From: an uncultured Propionibacteriaceae bacterium
Lineage (GTDB): Bacteria; Actinomycetota; Actinomycetes; Propionibacteriales; Propionibacteriaceae
Assembly: GCA_945911015.1 (NCBI GenBank)
Contig: CAMDZW010000010.1
Location: 24,741 to 88,740 of the forward strand
DNA: 64,000 bases
Direction: 5' to 3'
Both the position numbers and the translations under genes were made by a program. The first letter of the stretch is position 1, and every line of letters starts with the position of its first letter. Of the stretch, positions 22,505 through 31,492 are shown piece by piece. The notes under the pieces are model-generated. The model was not told the DNA's origin and did no database searches. It worked only from the letters and a program-made list of their open reading frames with translations.

Positions 22505-23365
22505 GTGAGCAACTCAGACGTCACGACCATCGGCGTCATCGGCATCGAGAACAGCCATGTCAACCACTTCATCCGCCACCTCAACAATGAGGACCGGCAC
22601 CCCGGATACCGGGTCACCACGCTGGTCGGCGGTGAGCCCGAGCGTCGTGCCGAGCTGGCCGAGCTGGGTTCGATCACCGAACAGGTCGAGAACCCTGCTG
22701 ACCTGATCGGCAAGGTCGACGCCGCGATCATCTCCACCCGTGACGGCGGTCTCCACGCAGAGCAGGCGATTCCCCTGTTGAAGGCCGGAATGCCTGTCCT
22801 GGTGGACAAGCCGCTCGCCGCATCGGTCGCCGATGCCGAAGCCATGATCGCCGCCGCCAAGGAGAACAACGCGCTGCTGCTGTCGTCGTCGGCACTGCGT
22901 GCCGTCCCCGAGATGGCCGATCTTGCCCAGATCGACTCGGCCGAGCGCGGCCGCACCGCCTCGGTCACCGTGATCGGTCCGGCCGATCCGAACTCGCCCT
23001 ACTCCGGTCTGACCTTCTACGGCATCCACGAGGTGGAGGCCGCGCTGGAGATCTGCGGTAACGGCGCCTTCGGTGAGGTGTCGGTCCAGCGGGTCGAGGG
23101 CGCGATCGTGGCCACCACCGTGATCAACGACATCAATGTCTCGATCCACTTCGTGACCGCCGATGACCAGGGCCAGATCAAGTTCTTCGCCACGGTCGCC
23201 GGTCGTCACGGTCTGGTGCAGACCCCGTTGACCCTGGGGGCGGACTACAACGCACCGATGCTGGACATGTTCATCCAGATGATCAAGTCCGGTGTCGCCC
23301 CGGTCTCCGACGAGCTCCTGCTGCGTCCGATCCAGCTTCTCGAAGCGATCACCTCCCAGCTCTGA
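22505..23365 (+). CDS. Gfo/Idh/MocA-family oxidoreductase
   Basis: A 286-residue NAD(P)-dependent dehydrogenase-like protein. The N-terminal Rossmann fold opens with IGVIGIENSHVNHF, where the usual third glycine region is replaced by an ENSH sequence seen in some members. DKPLA with Lys102 is the family's EKP-type catalytic motif. The C-terminal domain is shorter than in most members (330-390 residues), so the substrate range may be unusual. It has a GTG start after a likely LacI-controlled promoter. Its position after a sugar importer suggests oxidation of the imported sugar or polyol; the substrate is unknown. Confidence 0.8.
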   Translation: MSNSDVTTIGVIGIENSHVNHFIRHLNNEDRHPGYRVTTLVGGEPERRAELAELGSITEQVENPADLIGKVDAAIISTRDGGLHAEQAIPLLKAGMPVLVDKPLAASVADAEAMIAAAKENNALLLSSSALRAVPEMADLAQIDSAERGRTASVTVIGPADPNSPYSGLTFYGIHEVEAALEICGNGAFGEVSVQRVEGAIVATTVINDINVSIHFVTADDQGQIKFFATVAGRHGLVQTPLTLGADYNAPMLDMFIQMIKSGVAPVSDELLLRPIQLLEAITSQL

Positions 23366-23398
23366 GGCACGATTCGCCCCTGAGCTCTGAGGACGTGC

Positions 23399-23432
23399 AC
23401 GCGCCCTTCCCGATGCGTCGGGGAGGGCGCGT
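23399..23432. terminator. Bidirectional terminator between oxidoreductase and aldehyde dehydrogenase genes
   Basis: Arms ACGCGCCCTTCCC and GGGGAGGGCGCGT pair over 13 positions with one G-T wobble, around an 8-base loop. The hairpin lies between two convergent genes and is followed by CCGTCTTC. Confidence 0.75.
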
Positions 23433-23438
23433 CCGTCT

Positions 23439-24806
23439 TCACCCGTGCCGCAGTCGCAGGATCCGCCGCAACTGGGCGCCGGTGGCCGGGTCGGGCCGCA
23501 AGGTCATCACGTCCAACGGCAACCGCACCAGTTGGCGGCTCACCGACTTCGCCTGACTGAATTCCCGTAGCCCGTCGGCCCCGTGGATCCGGCCGAACCC
23601 AGAATCACCGCGGCCTCCAAAGGGCAGCGCCGGCACACCCATGAAGTCGAGCGCGGAGTTGATCATCACCACCCCACACCGCAACTGCGCGGCGGCTCGC
23701 TGCCCCGCGGCACGATCGCGGGTGAACACGCTGGCACCGAGCCCGAGCCGTACGGCATTGGCTCGCCGCACTGCCTCGTCCAAGTCGGCCACCCGATTGA
23801 CCACCAGCAGGGGCCCGAAGGTTTCGTCGGTGACGGCACGGGAGTCCTCGGCGACATCGACCAGTACCACCGGGTCGACCCGCTGCCCGTCGATGGCGCC
23901 GTCCGACCACACGGTGCCGCCATGGGCCAGCGCATCGCGACGGTGATCGGCCACCTGATCCGGGCCACCGGGCAACACCATCGGCCCGTAGGAGGTCCCT
24001 GCCCGGACACCGTTGAGCTCGACCTCCAGCTGCGCGAGGAACTCCTCGGCGACGCCATCGGCGACATAGACGCGTTTCACCCCGACGCAGGTCTGGCCGG
24101 CGTTGCTGAACGCGGCAAAGGCTGCCGATTTCGCGGCCGCGGCCAGGTCGGCATCGGCGGCGATCAGCATCGCGTCCTTGCCGCCACATTCGAGGACCAC
24201 CGGGGTGAGGGTCTGGGCAGCCTGGGCCATCACGGCGGCGGCGGTTCGGGTCGAGCCGGTGAAGGCCACCTTGTCCACGCCGGTGTCGATGATCTCCCGC
24301 GCCACGGCCCCTTCACCGGTGACGGTCTGCAGGACGGGCTGTTCCGGGACAGCCCGCCACCACAGTGTGGCCAGCAGCTTGCCCACACCGGGAGTGTGTT
24401 CGCTCGGTTTGAAGACGACGGCATTGCCGGCGGCCAAGGCGTACCAGATCGATCCGGTCGGGGTGAACAGCGGGTAGTTCCACGGCCCGACCACCGCGAC
24501 CACTCCGTAGGGTTCCCGGCTGACGGTGGCGTGCTGGTTGGCCCCGAGCAGGCCGGGCCAGACCGTACGGCGGCGCAGCACCCGTGCCGCGTGGCGGGCG
24601 GCCCAGTCCAGGTGGGTGATGCTGAGCACCACCTCGACCAACGCGTCATGGGCTGGCTTGCCGGTCTCGGCACAGATCAGGTCAACCAGCTGGTCGGTCG
24701 CGTCGACCACATGGTGCTTGAGCGTCAACAGTCGGCGTCGGCGCTCAGCCGGCGTCAGTCCAGCCCACCAGTGGGCGGCGTCACGGGCACTTCGTACCTC
24801 GTCCAT
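23439..24806 (-). CDS. Aldehyde dehydrogenase family protein
   Basis: A 455-residue NAD(P)-dependent aldehyde dehydrogenase. The catalytic Glu206 lies in LECGGKD and the nucleophile Cys240 in NAGQTCVG; the cofactor site shows VGPWNYP and FTGSTRTA. The C-terminus has PFGGRGDSGFGRIHGADGLREF. The short N-terminus resembles coniferyl- or fatty-aldehyde dehydrogenases (class 3-like) that lack about 30 leading residues. It is transcribed toward the oxidoreductase gene and separated from it by a terminator, so it is not in that operon. Upstream it is divided from lepA by 72 bases on the same strand. The substrate is unknown. Confidence 0.9.
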   Translation of the reverse strand: MDEVRSARDAAHWWAGLTPAERRRRLLTLKHHVVDATDQLVDLICAETGKPAHDALVEVVLSITHLDWAARHAARVLRRRTVWPGLLGANQHATVSREPYGVVAVVGPWNYPLFTPTGSIWYALAAGNAVVFKPSEHTPGVGKLLATLWWRAVPEQPVLQTVTGEGAVAREIIDTGVDKVAFTGSTRTAAAVMAQAAQTLTPVVLECGGKDAMLIAADADLAAAAKSAAFAAFSNAGQTCVGVKRVYVADGVAEEFLAQLEVELNGVRAGTSYGPMVLPGGPDQVADHRRDALAHGGTVWSDGAIDGQRVDPVVLVDVAEDSRAVTDETFGPLLVVNRVADLDEAVRRANAVRLGLGASVFTRDRAAGQRAAAQLRCGVVMINSALDFMGVPALPFGGRGDSGFGRIHGADGLREFSQAKSVSRQLVRLPLDVMTLRPDPATGAQLRRILRLRHG

Positions 24807-24878
24807 GTCCCCATGATGCTCCTTCGGCCCAGCAGACGGTGTGGCCGACGGCGATCACGCCGCCCGACCGGATGTGGC

Positions 24879-26717
24879 TCAGGACTTCTTCTCGGAGATT
24901 TCCCCGGTCGACAGGGCCGCGACGAAGGCTTCCTGCGGGACCTCGACCCGACCGACCATCTTCATCCGCTTCTTGCCTTCTTTCTGCTTCTCCAGCAGTT
25001 TGCGTTTGCGCGAGATGTCGCCGCCGTAGCACTTGGCCAGGACGTCCTTGCGCATGGCGCGGATGGTTTCGCGGGCAATCACCCGGGAGCCGATGGCCGC
25101 CTGGATCGGCACCTCGAACTGCTGCCGAGGGATGAGCTCCTTGAGTTTGCCGGCCATCGCAAGCCCGTAGGAGTAGGCGTTGTCGGCATGCACGATCGAG
25201 GAGAACGCATCGACCGGCTCGCCATGGAGCAGGATGTCGACCTTGACCAGCTTCGATGATTCCTCGCCGGCGTCCTCGTAGTCGAGTGAGGCATATCCCT
25301 TGGTCCGCGACTTCAGTGCATCGAAGAAGTCGAAGACGATCTCGGCCAGGGGCAGGGTGTAGCGGATCTCGACCCGGTCCTCGGAGAGGTAGTCCAGGCC
25401 CAGTTGGATCCCGCGGCGGGCTTGGCAGAGCTCGAGAATGCTGCCGATGAACTCTGCCGGCGCCAAGAGGGTCGCCTTCACCACGGGCTCGTACACCTCG
25501 GCGATCTTGCCGGTGGTCGGGTATTCGCTGGGGTTGGTGACGACATGCTCGGTGCCGTCCTCCATCTCGACCCGGTAAACCACATTCGGCGCGGTGGAGA
25601 TCAGGTCGAGGTTGAACTCCCGCTCGAGGCGTTCGCGCACGATCTCCATGTGGAGCAGCCCGAGGAAACCGATCCGGAAACCGAATCCGAGGGCTCCCGA
25701 GGTCTCGGGTTCGTAGACCAGGGCGGCATCGTTGAGCTGCAGCTTGTCCAGGGCCTCCCGCAACTCCGGATAGTCGGCGCCGTCGATGGGAAACAGACCG
25801 GCGTAGACCATCGGCTTCGGGGTCCGGTAACCGGCCAGCATCTCCGCGGCCGGGCGGGAGGCGACCGTGACCGTGTCGCCGACCCGCGAGTCGCGCACCT
25901 CCTTCACCCCGGTGATCAGGTAGCCCACCTCGCCAACGCCGAGCGAAGCAGCCTTGGTCGGATCCGGTGAGATCACACCGACCTCGAGGGTCTCGTGGGA
26001 CGCACGGGTCGACATCATCAGCACCCGTTCGCGGTGGCTGAGCTCGCCGTCAACGACCCGCACATAGGTGACCACTCCGCGGTAGGTGTCGTAGACCGAG
26101 TCGAAGATCAGGGCGCGTGCGGGAGCATTCGGGTCTCCGACCGGGGCCGGGGTGTCGGCGACGATCCGGTTCAGCAGGGCTTCCACGCCCAGACCGGTCT
26201 TGGCCGAAACCTGCAGCACGTCATCGGGATCGCCGCCGATGATGCCGGCGAGCTCCTCGGCATACTTCTCCGGTTGCGCACTGGGCAGGTCAATCTTGTT
26301 CAGTACGGGGATGATCGTCAGATCCGCCTCAAGGGCCAGGTAGAGATTGGCCAACGTCTGGGCCTCGATCCCCTGCGCGGCATCGACCAGCAGTACGGCT
26401 GCCTCACAGGCCTCCAGGGATCGCGACACCTCGTAGGTGAAGTCAACGTGGCCGGGAGTGTCGATCATGTTGAGCACGTGGGTTGTGCCGTCGACCTCCC
26501 ACGGCATCCGCACCGCCTGCGACTTGATGGTGATGCCCCGTTCGCGCTCGATGTCCATCCGATCGAGGTACTGGGCCCTCATTGAGCGAGCGTCAACCAC
26601 ACCGGTCAGCTGCAACATGCGGTCAGCCAGGGTCGACTTGCCGTGGTCGATGTGGGCGATGATGCAGAAGTTCCGGATCAACACCGGATCGGTCCGGCCG
26701 ACGACGGGGACGCTCAT
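24879..26717 (-). CDS. lepA: Elongation factor 4 (LepA)
   Basis: Ribosome-bound translational GTPase of 612 residues that acts on initiation or stalled/mis-translocated ribosomes. The GTP site has [14 protein letters not shown] in IDTPGHVDF, and NKIDLP. The C-terminal LepA-specific domain includes YASLDYE and [17 protein letters not shown]. The frame is open to an ATG at 26777, but ATG 26717 gives the usual N-terminus just before [12 protein letters not shown]. In most actinobacteria hemW lies immediately downstream; here about 5.8 kb of sugar-uptake and dehydrogenase genes sit between them. Confidence 0.97.
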   Translation of the reverse strand: MSVPVVGRTDPVLIRNFCIIAHIDHGKSTLADRMLQLTGVVDARSMRAQYLDRMDIERERGITIKSQAVRMPWEVDGTTHVLNMIDTPGHVDFTYEVSRSLEACEAAVLLVDAAQGIEAQTLANLYLALEADLTIIPVLNKIDLPSAQPEKYAEELAGIIGGDPDDVLQVSAKTGLGVEALLNRIVADTPAPVGDPNAPARALIFDSVYDTYRGVVTYVRVVDGELSHRERVLMMSTRASHETLEVGVISPDPTKAASLGVGEVGYLITGVKEVRDSRVGDTVTVASRPAAEMLAGYRTPKPMVYAGLFPIDGADYPELREALDKLQLNDAALVYEPETSGALGFGFRIGFLGLLHMEIVRERLEREFNLDLISTAPNVVYRVEMEDGTEHVVTNPSEYPTTGKIAEVYEPVVKATLLAPAEFIGSILELCQARRGIQLGLDYLSEDRVEIRYTLPLAEIVFDFFDALKSRTKGYASLDYEDAGEESSKLVKVDILLHGEPVDAFSSIVHADNAYSYGLAMAGKLKELIPRQQFEVPIQAAIGSRVIARETIRAMRKDVLAKCYGGDISRKRKLLEKQKEGKKRMKMVGRVEVPQEAFVAALSTGEISEKKS

Positions 26718-26797
26718 GGACAACTTTCGTTCGTACGGGAGGTCGTGCAGTTGCCCATCCTCCCATGACGTGCTCACTTTGGGCCATTATTGGATCC

Positions 26798-28651
26798 ATG
26801 ACGCGGCGTCGGAGGTCCCTCGACCAGCAGTGGGCGCCGTTCCCGGTCCAGGACTGGCATCGCTACGCCCGCAGCAGTGCCGGCTGGCGCAGGACCCGAC
26901 GGACGCCGCGAGCTGCCCTGGTCGTGGCCGTGGCGGTGATCACGCTGATCGCCGGGCTCCTGTTCTGGGCCGACCTGCCAGCGCGGTCCACCACGGCGAC
27001 CGGTGCTCCACTGCATCCGTGGCTGCCGGCCGATGGCAGCAACTCCCCGGTCGCCGTCTCCCGCGACGACGGCACTGTCGCGGCGAGTCTGGGTGCCGCG
27101 ATCATGGCAACCCCACAGACCACCCAGTCGGTGCCGACCGGTCTGGGCACCCTTCTCCTCGGCGCGACCGGCCTCGAGCTGGACCGCACCATCTGGCGGT
27201 CGACACTGGCACTGTCCGATCATGATGAGTTCCAGTTGTGGAGTGCCTCCGGTGAGCTCCGTCTGCTGGCGATCAGCCACCCCCAACCGCGGGGTTTTGT
27301 CGGCGGCATCCTGGTGCTCGGGGAGGCACCGACCGCCGGCCAGACCTGGCAGTCCTCAGGAGTGACGGTGGAACCAGCCCTCCCCGAGAGCGAACCCGAC
27401 GACGGCCCTCCCCTGCCCTGGCGGGCCCAATTCACCTCCAGTCCCGCCGACAGTCCGGATTGTCTGGTCATCGACGGGCAACTGGAGGTCGAGGGCGAGG
27501 ACCCGGTCACCGTGGCCTTCGACTGGTGCCGCGCACGTGGACCGATCAAGATGTCGTGGGGTCAGTCCCGGATCGCAGTCACCGATCAGGCGCCGCCGGT
27601 CCCCGACACCGCCGATCCTGCCCCGGTCCCCCTCCCCGATCCAGCGGTGTGGGTGAGCAGTTCTCGTACGGCCGCCACGGTGCTGCCACAGATCGGTGCC
27701 GAACCGATGTCGGGCAGCCCCGGCAGCTTGCTGCGTGAGACCGTCTCCCAGCGGGTGGTGATGTCGGCCGGGACCGACGTGCTGGTGCTGGACCCGGCCG
27801 AACAGCTCCTCATCGTCCGGCACCAACTCCATCCCGGTGGCCGGCTGGTGGCCGTGGAGGTCTTCGGCGACCTGGTGCTGGCCTCCACCGACGATCGACG
27901 ACTGGTGGCCTTCGACACGGCCACCGGTGCGGAGCTGTGGCGCCGCGACCTGCCCGACACGACCTCGACAGCACTGTCGCGGATCGATGAGCAGACCGCC
28001 GCCGTACCACTGGCCAACGGGATGTTGTGGGCGGTCGATCTGCACGACGGTCACAGCCGATGGGAGCATCCGGTGATCGTCTCGGCCCAGCCACCGGTGG
28101 CGACCGCACCCGGGGTGGTGTTGGTCCTCGGCCCGGGCACGGAGGTGATTGCCCTCGACGCGGCCACCGGTGAGCAGCGTTGGCGTCAGCGGCCCGATGC
28201 TGCGGTGGTCGATTCCGTTGCGGTGGGCGGCGGGCTGGGGTGGATCTTCACCGATGAAGGGGTGTTCCTCCATGACCTCGCCTCGGGCGAGATGACCGGA
28301 CGTGGCCGCGGCGCCCTCGGCGCCGAAGTCCGCACCGTGACCGGCCAGCCACTGATCTGGATCCCCGGCACCGAGCTACGCGCCCTCGCTCCCGATGGCT
28401 CCAGTCTGTGGCGGACCCCGCTGGACTGCGAGGACGTCGAGGTCCAGGCCGACACCGTGATCTGCTGGTCCCCCGACGAAGTGGTGGTTGTCGACCGGTT
28501 CGGCGCCGTGGTCGCGCACCAGCCGGTCATCGACCATGTCGTCGACCAGTTGCACGCGACCGTGACCGCCGACGGCGTGATGTGGCGGGTGAACCGGGCT
28601 CCCGGGCTGGACGGGCCCACCTCCTGGCAGGTGTACCGATGGCACACCTGA
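26798..28651 (+). CDS. Membrane-anchored PQQ-type beta-propeller protein
   Basis: A 617-residue protein with an arginine-rich cytoplasmic start and one transmembrane segment at about residues 46-64 (AALVVAVAVITLIAGLLFWA). The large outer region contains PQQ-like blades such as LVAFDTATGAELWRRDLP and VIALDAATGEQRWRQRP in its second half. No signal cleavage site follows the membrane helix, so it is likely a type II anchored protein facing outside. Blade residues for cofactor binding are not evident; it may be a structural or sensing domain. It overlaps the next membrane protein by 13 bases, so the pair probably acts together. A -10-like CATTAT lies 7 bases before the ATG. Confidence 0.75.
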   Translation: MTRRRRSLDQQWAPFPVQDWHRYARSSAGWRRTRRTPRAALVVAVAVITLIAGLLFWADLPARSTTATGAPLHPWLPADGSNSPVAVSRDDGTVAASLGAAIMATPQTTQSVPTGLGTLLLGATGLELDRTIWRSTLALSDHDEFQLWSASGELRLLAISHPQPRGFVGGILVLGEAPTAGQTWQSSGVTVEPALPESEPDDGPPLPWRAQFTSSPADSPDCLVIDGQLEVEGEDPVTVAFDWCRARGPIKMSWGQSRIAVTDQAPPVPDTADPAPVPLPDPAVWVSSSRTAATVLPQIGAEPMSGSPGSLLRETVSQRVVMSAGTDVLVLDPAEQLLIVRHQLHPGGRLVAVEVFGDLVLASTDDRRLVAFDTATGAELWRRDLPDTTSTALSRIDEQTAAVPLANGMLWAVDLHDGHSRWEHPVIVSAQPPVATAPGVVLVLGPGTEVIALDAATGEQRWRQRPDAAVVDSVAVGGGLGWIFTDEGVFLHDLASGEMTGRGRGALGAEVRTVTGQPLIWIPGTELRALAPDGSSLWRTPLDCEDVEVQADTVICWSPDEVVVVDRFGAVVAHQPVIDHVVDQLHATVTADGVMWRVNRAPGLDGPTSWQVYRWHT

Positions 28652-30501
28652 ACGCCCCGGGCGGGCCGGTGAAACCCGATGTCAGGCTGCAGGCCGAAGG
28701 AGTCCCGACCCAGCAGCGCCCACGTCCGTGGCGACTGATCGCACATCTGTGGCGGCAGGTCGTCGCCGAACCGATCGCTGAGGGCCGGTTGCGCGATGTC
28801 GGATGGCCACCCGGACTCCGGGTGATCGTGTGGGTCTGCCATGTGGCGCTGGGGCTGACCACGGCTGTGGTCCTGGTCGCCGAACCGTTGCGGCGATTCC
28901 TCCCGCTCGGCCCGGTCAATGACGAACTGTCGATGCCTCGCCCACTGGTGCTGGTGTTGACCCTGTTGATCGGCCTCTGCCTGACCCTGTTTCTGTTGGC
29001 CTGCACCCACGGGCCGACCTGGTTGTTGGTGCTCGGTCTGGTGGTCGGGACCCCGGCCCAGCTGATGATCGGCATGTATCCGCTGATCACCAGCGGCGGA
29101 CTCTCCCCCGTGGTCCTACTGATCCTCGGCCTGGTCATCGCGGTCGCGGTGCTGATGATCTGCTGGCACCGACGCGGCCTCGGTCGACACCAGTTCGCCC
29201 TTCTGTACGGGTTGGTGCTGGCCCAATCGGTGGTCGCCACCGTCGATGCGAGCCGGCAGTCGGTGCCGCTGGGCTTTGATCTGCTCCCCGGTGTCATTGC
29301 CTTGCAGATCGTGCTGTTGGCACCACTGGCCACACCGTTGGTCTTCGCTGCCGGTACGGCCCCGGCCGAAGTGTCGGTGAACCTGTCGCTGCGCGCTGCA
29401 TCGGTGCTGGGTCGGCGCAGCCGCCGCTCGGTGACCTACACCGTGATGGTCGCGGCCCTGGTGATCGGACTCGGGCAGTCGGTGTGGCAGGTGCTCAGGC
29501 TGCGGGCCCCGGACCTGCCGTGGCAGGTGGTGCTCACCACCGTGGCCACGGTCGGAGCCTGGGCCCTGATCGGACTGGTGGTGATCCGCCGCCGACATGG
29601 ATGGCGCAGCGATGAGGTCGCCGAGACCGGTGGTTCCCTCGGCCTGCCGGCGGGTGTGGTGGTGGCCGGATCCTATCTGCCCTTGTTGGTGGTGCTGGGG
29701 GTGTTGATGCTGTTGACAACCGTCATCCCCGCTCTGGCCTGGTCCTTCGATGTGCTCCAGAGCTCCGCAGCAGTCGGGGCGATGCGGATCTTGGCGGTCG
29801 TGGTGGCCGTCGTGGTCGCGCTGGTGTCGCTGCGGCGGGGCCGTTCGATCCGAGCACTGGTGCTGCTGTGTGCCGCGGTGGCCATGACACCGGTCGCGGT
29901 CACGGTGCTGGCTGCCCCAGACCGCGGCTTCACCGTCAACGTCGCGGTGGTGACCACCGTGGTGGTGGTGTCTCTGACCGGCTGGGCGGTGACTTTGGCC
30001 GTACGGCGACGACTCACCGAGACCCGTGCAGTCGGGATCTTGGCGCTGACCGTGCTGTGTTGTCTGGTGCCCCACCGCACGATCCTGGCCGAGCCGTTGG
30101 AGTTCCTGCTCGGCGACGGGGTCGGGCTGGTGCTGCTCGGCCTGTGGTGGCAGCTGCTCACCGCCAGTGAGGTCGCCAATCGTCGCTCCCACCGCTTCGG
30201 ACTGACCAGCAGGGTCCTGCTCCTGCTGACGGCCAACCTGTTGACGACGGTGGTGTTGGCCTACTACGTACTGACCCGGCAACCGGCGATCGGTGGGATG
30301 CAGTCCACGGTCGCCTTCGGGGACCAGACGCTTGGGCTCGCGATCCTGGCCGGGGCCGCCATTGCGGTGTTGGCCGACATCAGCCGGGACCGGCTGCCCA
30401 GTCAGCGTCCCATCAGGGCATCACAGGCCACGGCCAGGCAGGCAGCAACCCGCCAGTCCAGTCGCGCCCCGTTGGATGCGGACGGCAGGGTGCAGTCATA
30501 G
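28639..30501 (+). CDS. Polytopic membrane protein of unknown function
   Basis: A 620-residue integral membrane protein with roughly 15-16 hydrophobic segments and no recognised catalytic motif. ATG 28639 lies within the last 13 bases of the propeller gene, so the two are translationally coupled, suggesting one complex. The C-terminal 30 residues (rich in Arg, Gln, Ser) are encoded in a 100-base overlap with the convergent LURP-one gene. I do not recognise the family. The repeated pattern of valine-rich helices separated by short Arg-containing loops fits a transporter or an enzyme scaffold, without further support. Confidence 0.7.
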   Translation: MAHLNAPGGPVKPDVRLQAEGVPTQQRPRPWRLIAHLWRQVVAEPIAEGRLRDVGWPPGLRVIVWVCHVALGLTTAVVLVAEPLRRFLPLGPVNDELSMPRPLVLVLTLLIGLCLTLFLLACTHGPTWLLVLGLVVGTPAQLMIGMYPLITSGGLSPVVLLILGLVIAVAVLMICWHRRGLGRHQFALLYGLVLAQSVVATVDASRQSVPLGFDLLPGVIALQIVLLAPLATPLVFAAGTAPAEVSVNLSLRAASVLGRRSRRSVTYTVMVAALVIGLGQSVWQVLRLRAPDLPWQVVLTTVATVGAWALIGLVVIRRRHGWRSDEVAETGGSLGLPAGVVVAGSYLPLLVVLGVLMLLTTVIPALAWSFDVLQSSAAVGAMRILAVVVAVVVALVSLRRGRSIRALVLLCAAVAMTPVAVTVLAAPDRGFTVNVAVVTTVVVVSLTGWAVTLAVRRRLTETRAVGILALTVLCCLVPHRTILAEPLEFLLGDGVGLVLLGLWWQLLTASEVANRRSHRFGLTSRVLLLLTANLLTTVVLAYYVLTRQPAIGGMQSTVAFGDQTLGLAILAGAAIAVLADISRDRLPSQRPIRASQATARQAATRQSSRAPLDADGRVQS

Positions 30502-31001
30502 GAGTCACGCAACGCCCACTGCCGTTCGATCGACAGCAGTGGCTGACCGCCCTCGGCAGTGAAGTCGAAATGGACCGGCCAGCCGAAGTCGGTGAAGCGG
30601 CGCAGGAACGCCACGAACTGGTTCCGTTCCTCTCCGCGACCCGTGAGCCCCTGGGAAGGGACCTCGAGCAGCCAGGTCGACCGCCACAGTGACGAGCCGA
30701 AGTCCTTCTGGAACAGGCCCAGATGTTGCCCCTCGCCGTCGGTGATGTCGTAGGCGGCGTTCAGGTCGATGACATTGCGGGCCAGGAAACCGAACAACGG
30801 GGTTGTCCTGGCCTCGTCGGCAAAGAAGGTCACCTGCTCCTTCAAGGCGAATCGCTTCTGCTCGGCGAAGGCGATCATCGGACCGTCCTTGCCGCCGGCC
30901 CTCACCTCGTACCGGTTCACCATCATGGTGATGCGCTGGCGCAGCGCGAAGCGGTCGAGGGCGTACGGTTGGATCTGCGGTGCGGTCACGAGCCGAATCA
31001 T
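30402..31001 (-). CDS. LURP-one-related (YxjI-like) protein
   Basis: A 199-residue protein with the strand pattern of the LURP-one/Tubby-like fold: [16 protein letters not shown], then [21 protein letters not shown] and [18 protein letters not shown]. Bacterial members are uncharacterised. ATG 31001 is used; GTG 30989 ([14 protein letters not shown]) is a good alternative, since neither has a ribosome site. Its 3' end overlaps the convergent membrane-protein gene by 100 bases. It diverges from rpsT, whose -35 starts 40 bases from its ATG. Confidence 0.8.
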   Translation of the reverse strand: MIRLVTAPQIQPYALDRFALRQRITMMVNRYEVRAGGKDGPMIAFAEQKRFALKEQVTFFADEARTTPLFGFLARNVIDLNAAYDITDGEGQHLGLFQKDFGSSLWRSTWLLEVPSQGLTGRGEERNQFVAFLRRFTDFGWPVHFDFTAEGGQPLLSIERQWALRDSYDCTLPSASNGARLDWRVAACLAVACDALMGR

Positions 31002-31040
31002 GACAAGCAACAAGGTCACCGCAGTCCGGCTCGGGCGAAG

Positions 31041-31070
31041 TTGAGCCCCTCCGGCCAAGACTGCTACAGT
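31041..31070 (+). promoter_or_regulatory. Promoter of rpsT
   Basis: TTGAGC at 31041-31046, an 18-base spacer, and TACAGT at 31065-31070. Transcription would start near 31077, giving a leader of about 54 bases before the GTG of rpsT. Confidence 0.65.
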
Positions 31071-31130
31071 GGGCCGTCGCGCCCGTGGGCGCACACCAGA
31101 CCCTGTAGTCCTGAAACGAAGGCATACCCT

Positions 31131-31394
31131 GTGGCCAACATCAAGTCCCAGATCAAGCGGAACAAGACCAACGAGAAGGCTCGCCAGCGCAACAAGGCTG
31201 TCCGCTCGCGGCTGAAGTCCGCGATCCGGAGCTTCCGCGAGGCTGCCGATGCCGGTGACACCACCAAGGCCCAGGAGCACGCTCGCGCGGCCACTCGTCT
31301 GCTCGACAAGGCCGCCTCGAAGGGCGTCATCCACAAGAACCAGGCTGCCAACCGCAAGTCGAAGGTTGCTGCGCGCGCCGCTGCGCTGAGCTGA
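31131..31394 (+). CDS. rpsT: 30S ribosomal protein S20
   Basis: An 87-residue basic protein that binds 16S rRNA early in small-subunit assembly. It starts at GTG 31131 ([18 protein letters not shown]) with an AAGG ribosome site 9 bases upstream, and has the typical helical hairpin with [18 protein letters not shown] near the C-terminus. It is monocistronic: a promoter lies upstream and a strong terminator downstream. The position next to holA on the opposite strand is standard in actinobacteria. Confidence 0.97.
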   Translation: MANIKSQIKRNKTNEKARQRNKAVRSRLKSAIRSFREAADAGDTTKAQEHARAATRLLDKAASKGVIHKNQAANRKSKVAARAAALS

Positions 31395-31417
31395 GACCTT
31401 CACCGAAACGGTCTGAT

Positions 31418-31453
31418 CGATCCCGGTCCCCCTACAGGGTGGGACCGGGATCG
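31418..31453 (+). terminator. Intrinsic terminator of rpsT
   Basis: A perfect 13-bp stem CGATCCCGGTCCC / GGGACCGGGATCG around a 10-base loop with an inner CC/GG pairing. The downstream strand reads TTCGTCTTTG. It starts 24 bases after the rpsT stop and also lies 40 bases beyond the convergent holA stop. Confidence 0.9.
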
Positions 31454-31492
31454 TTCGTCTTTGCGCGCGGACGGTGGCTGCGTGCGACGATG

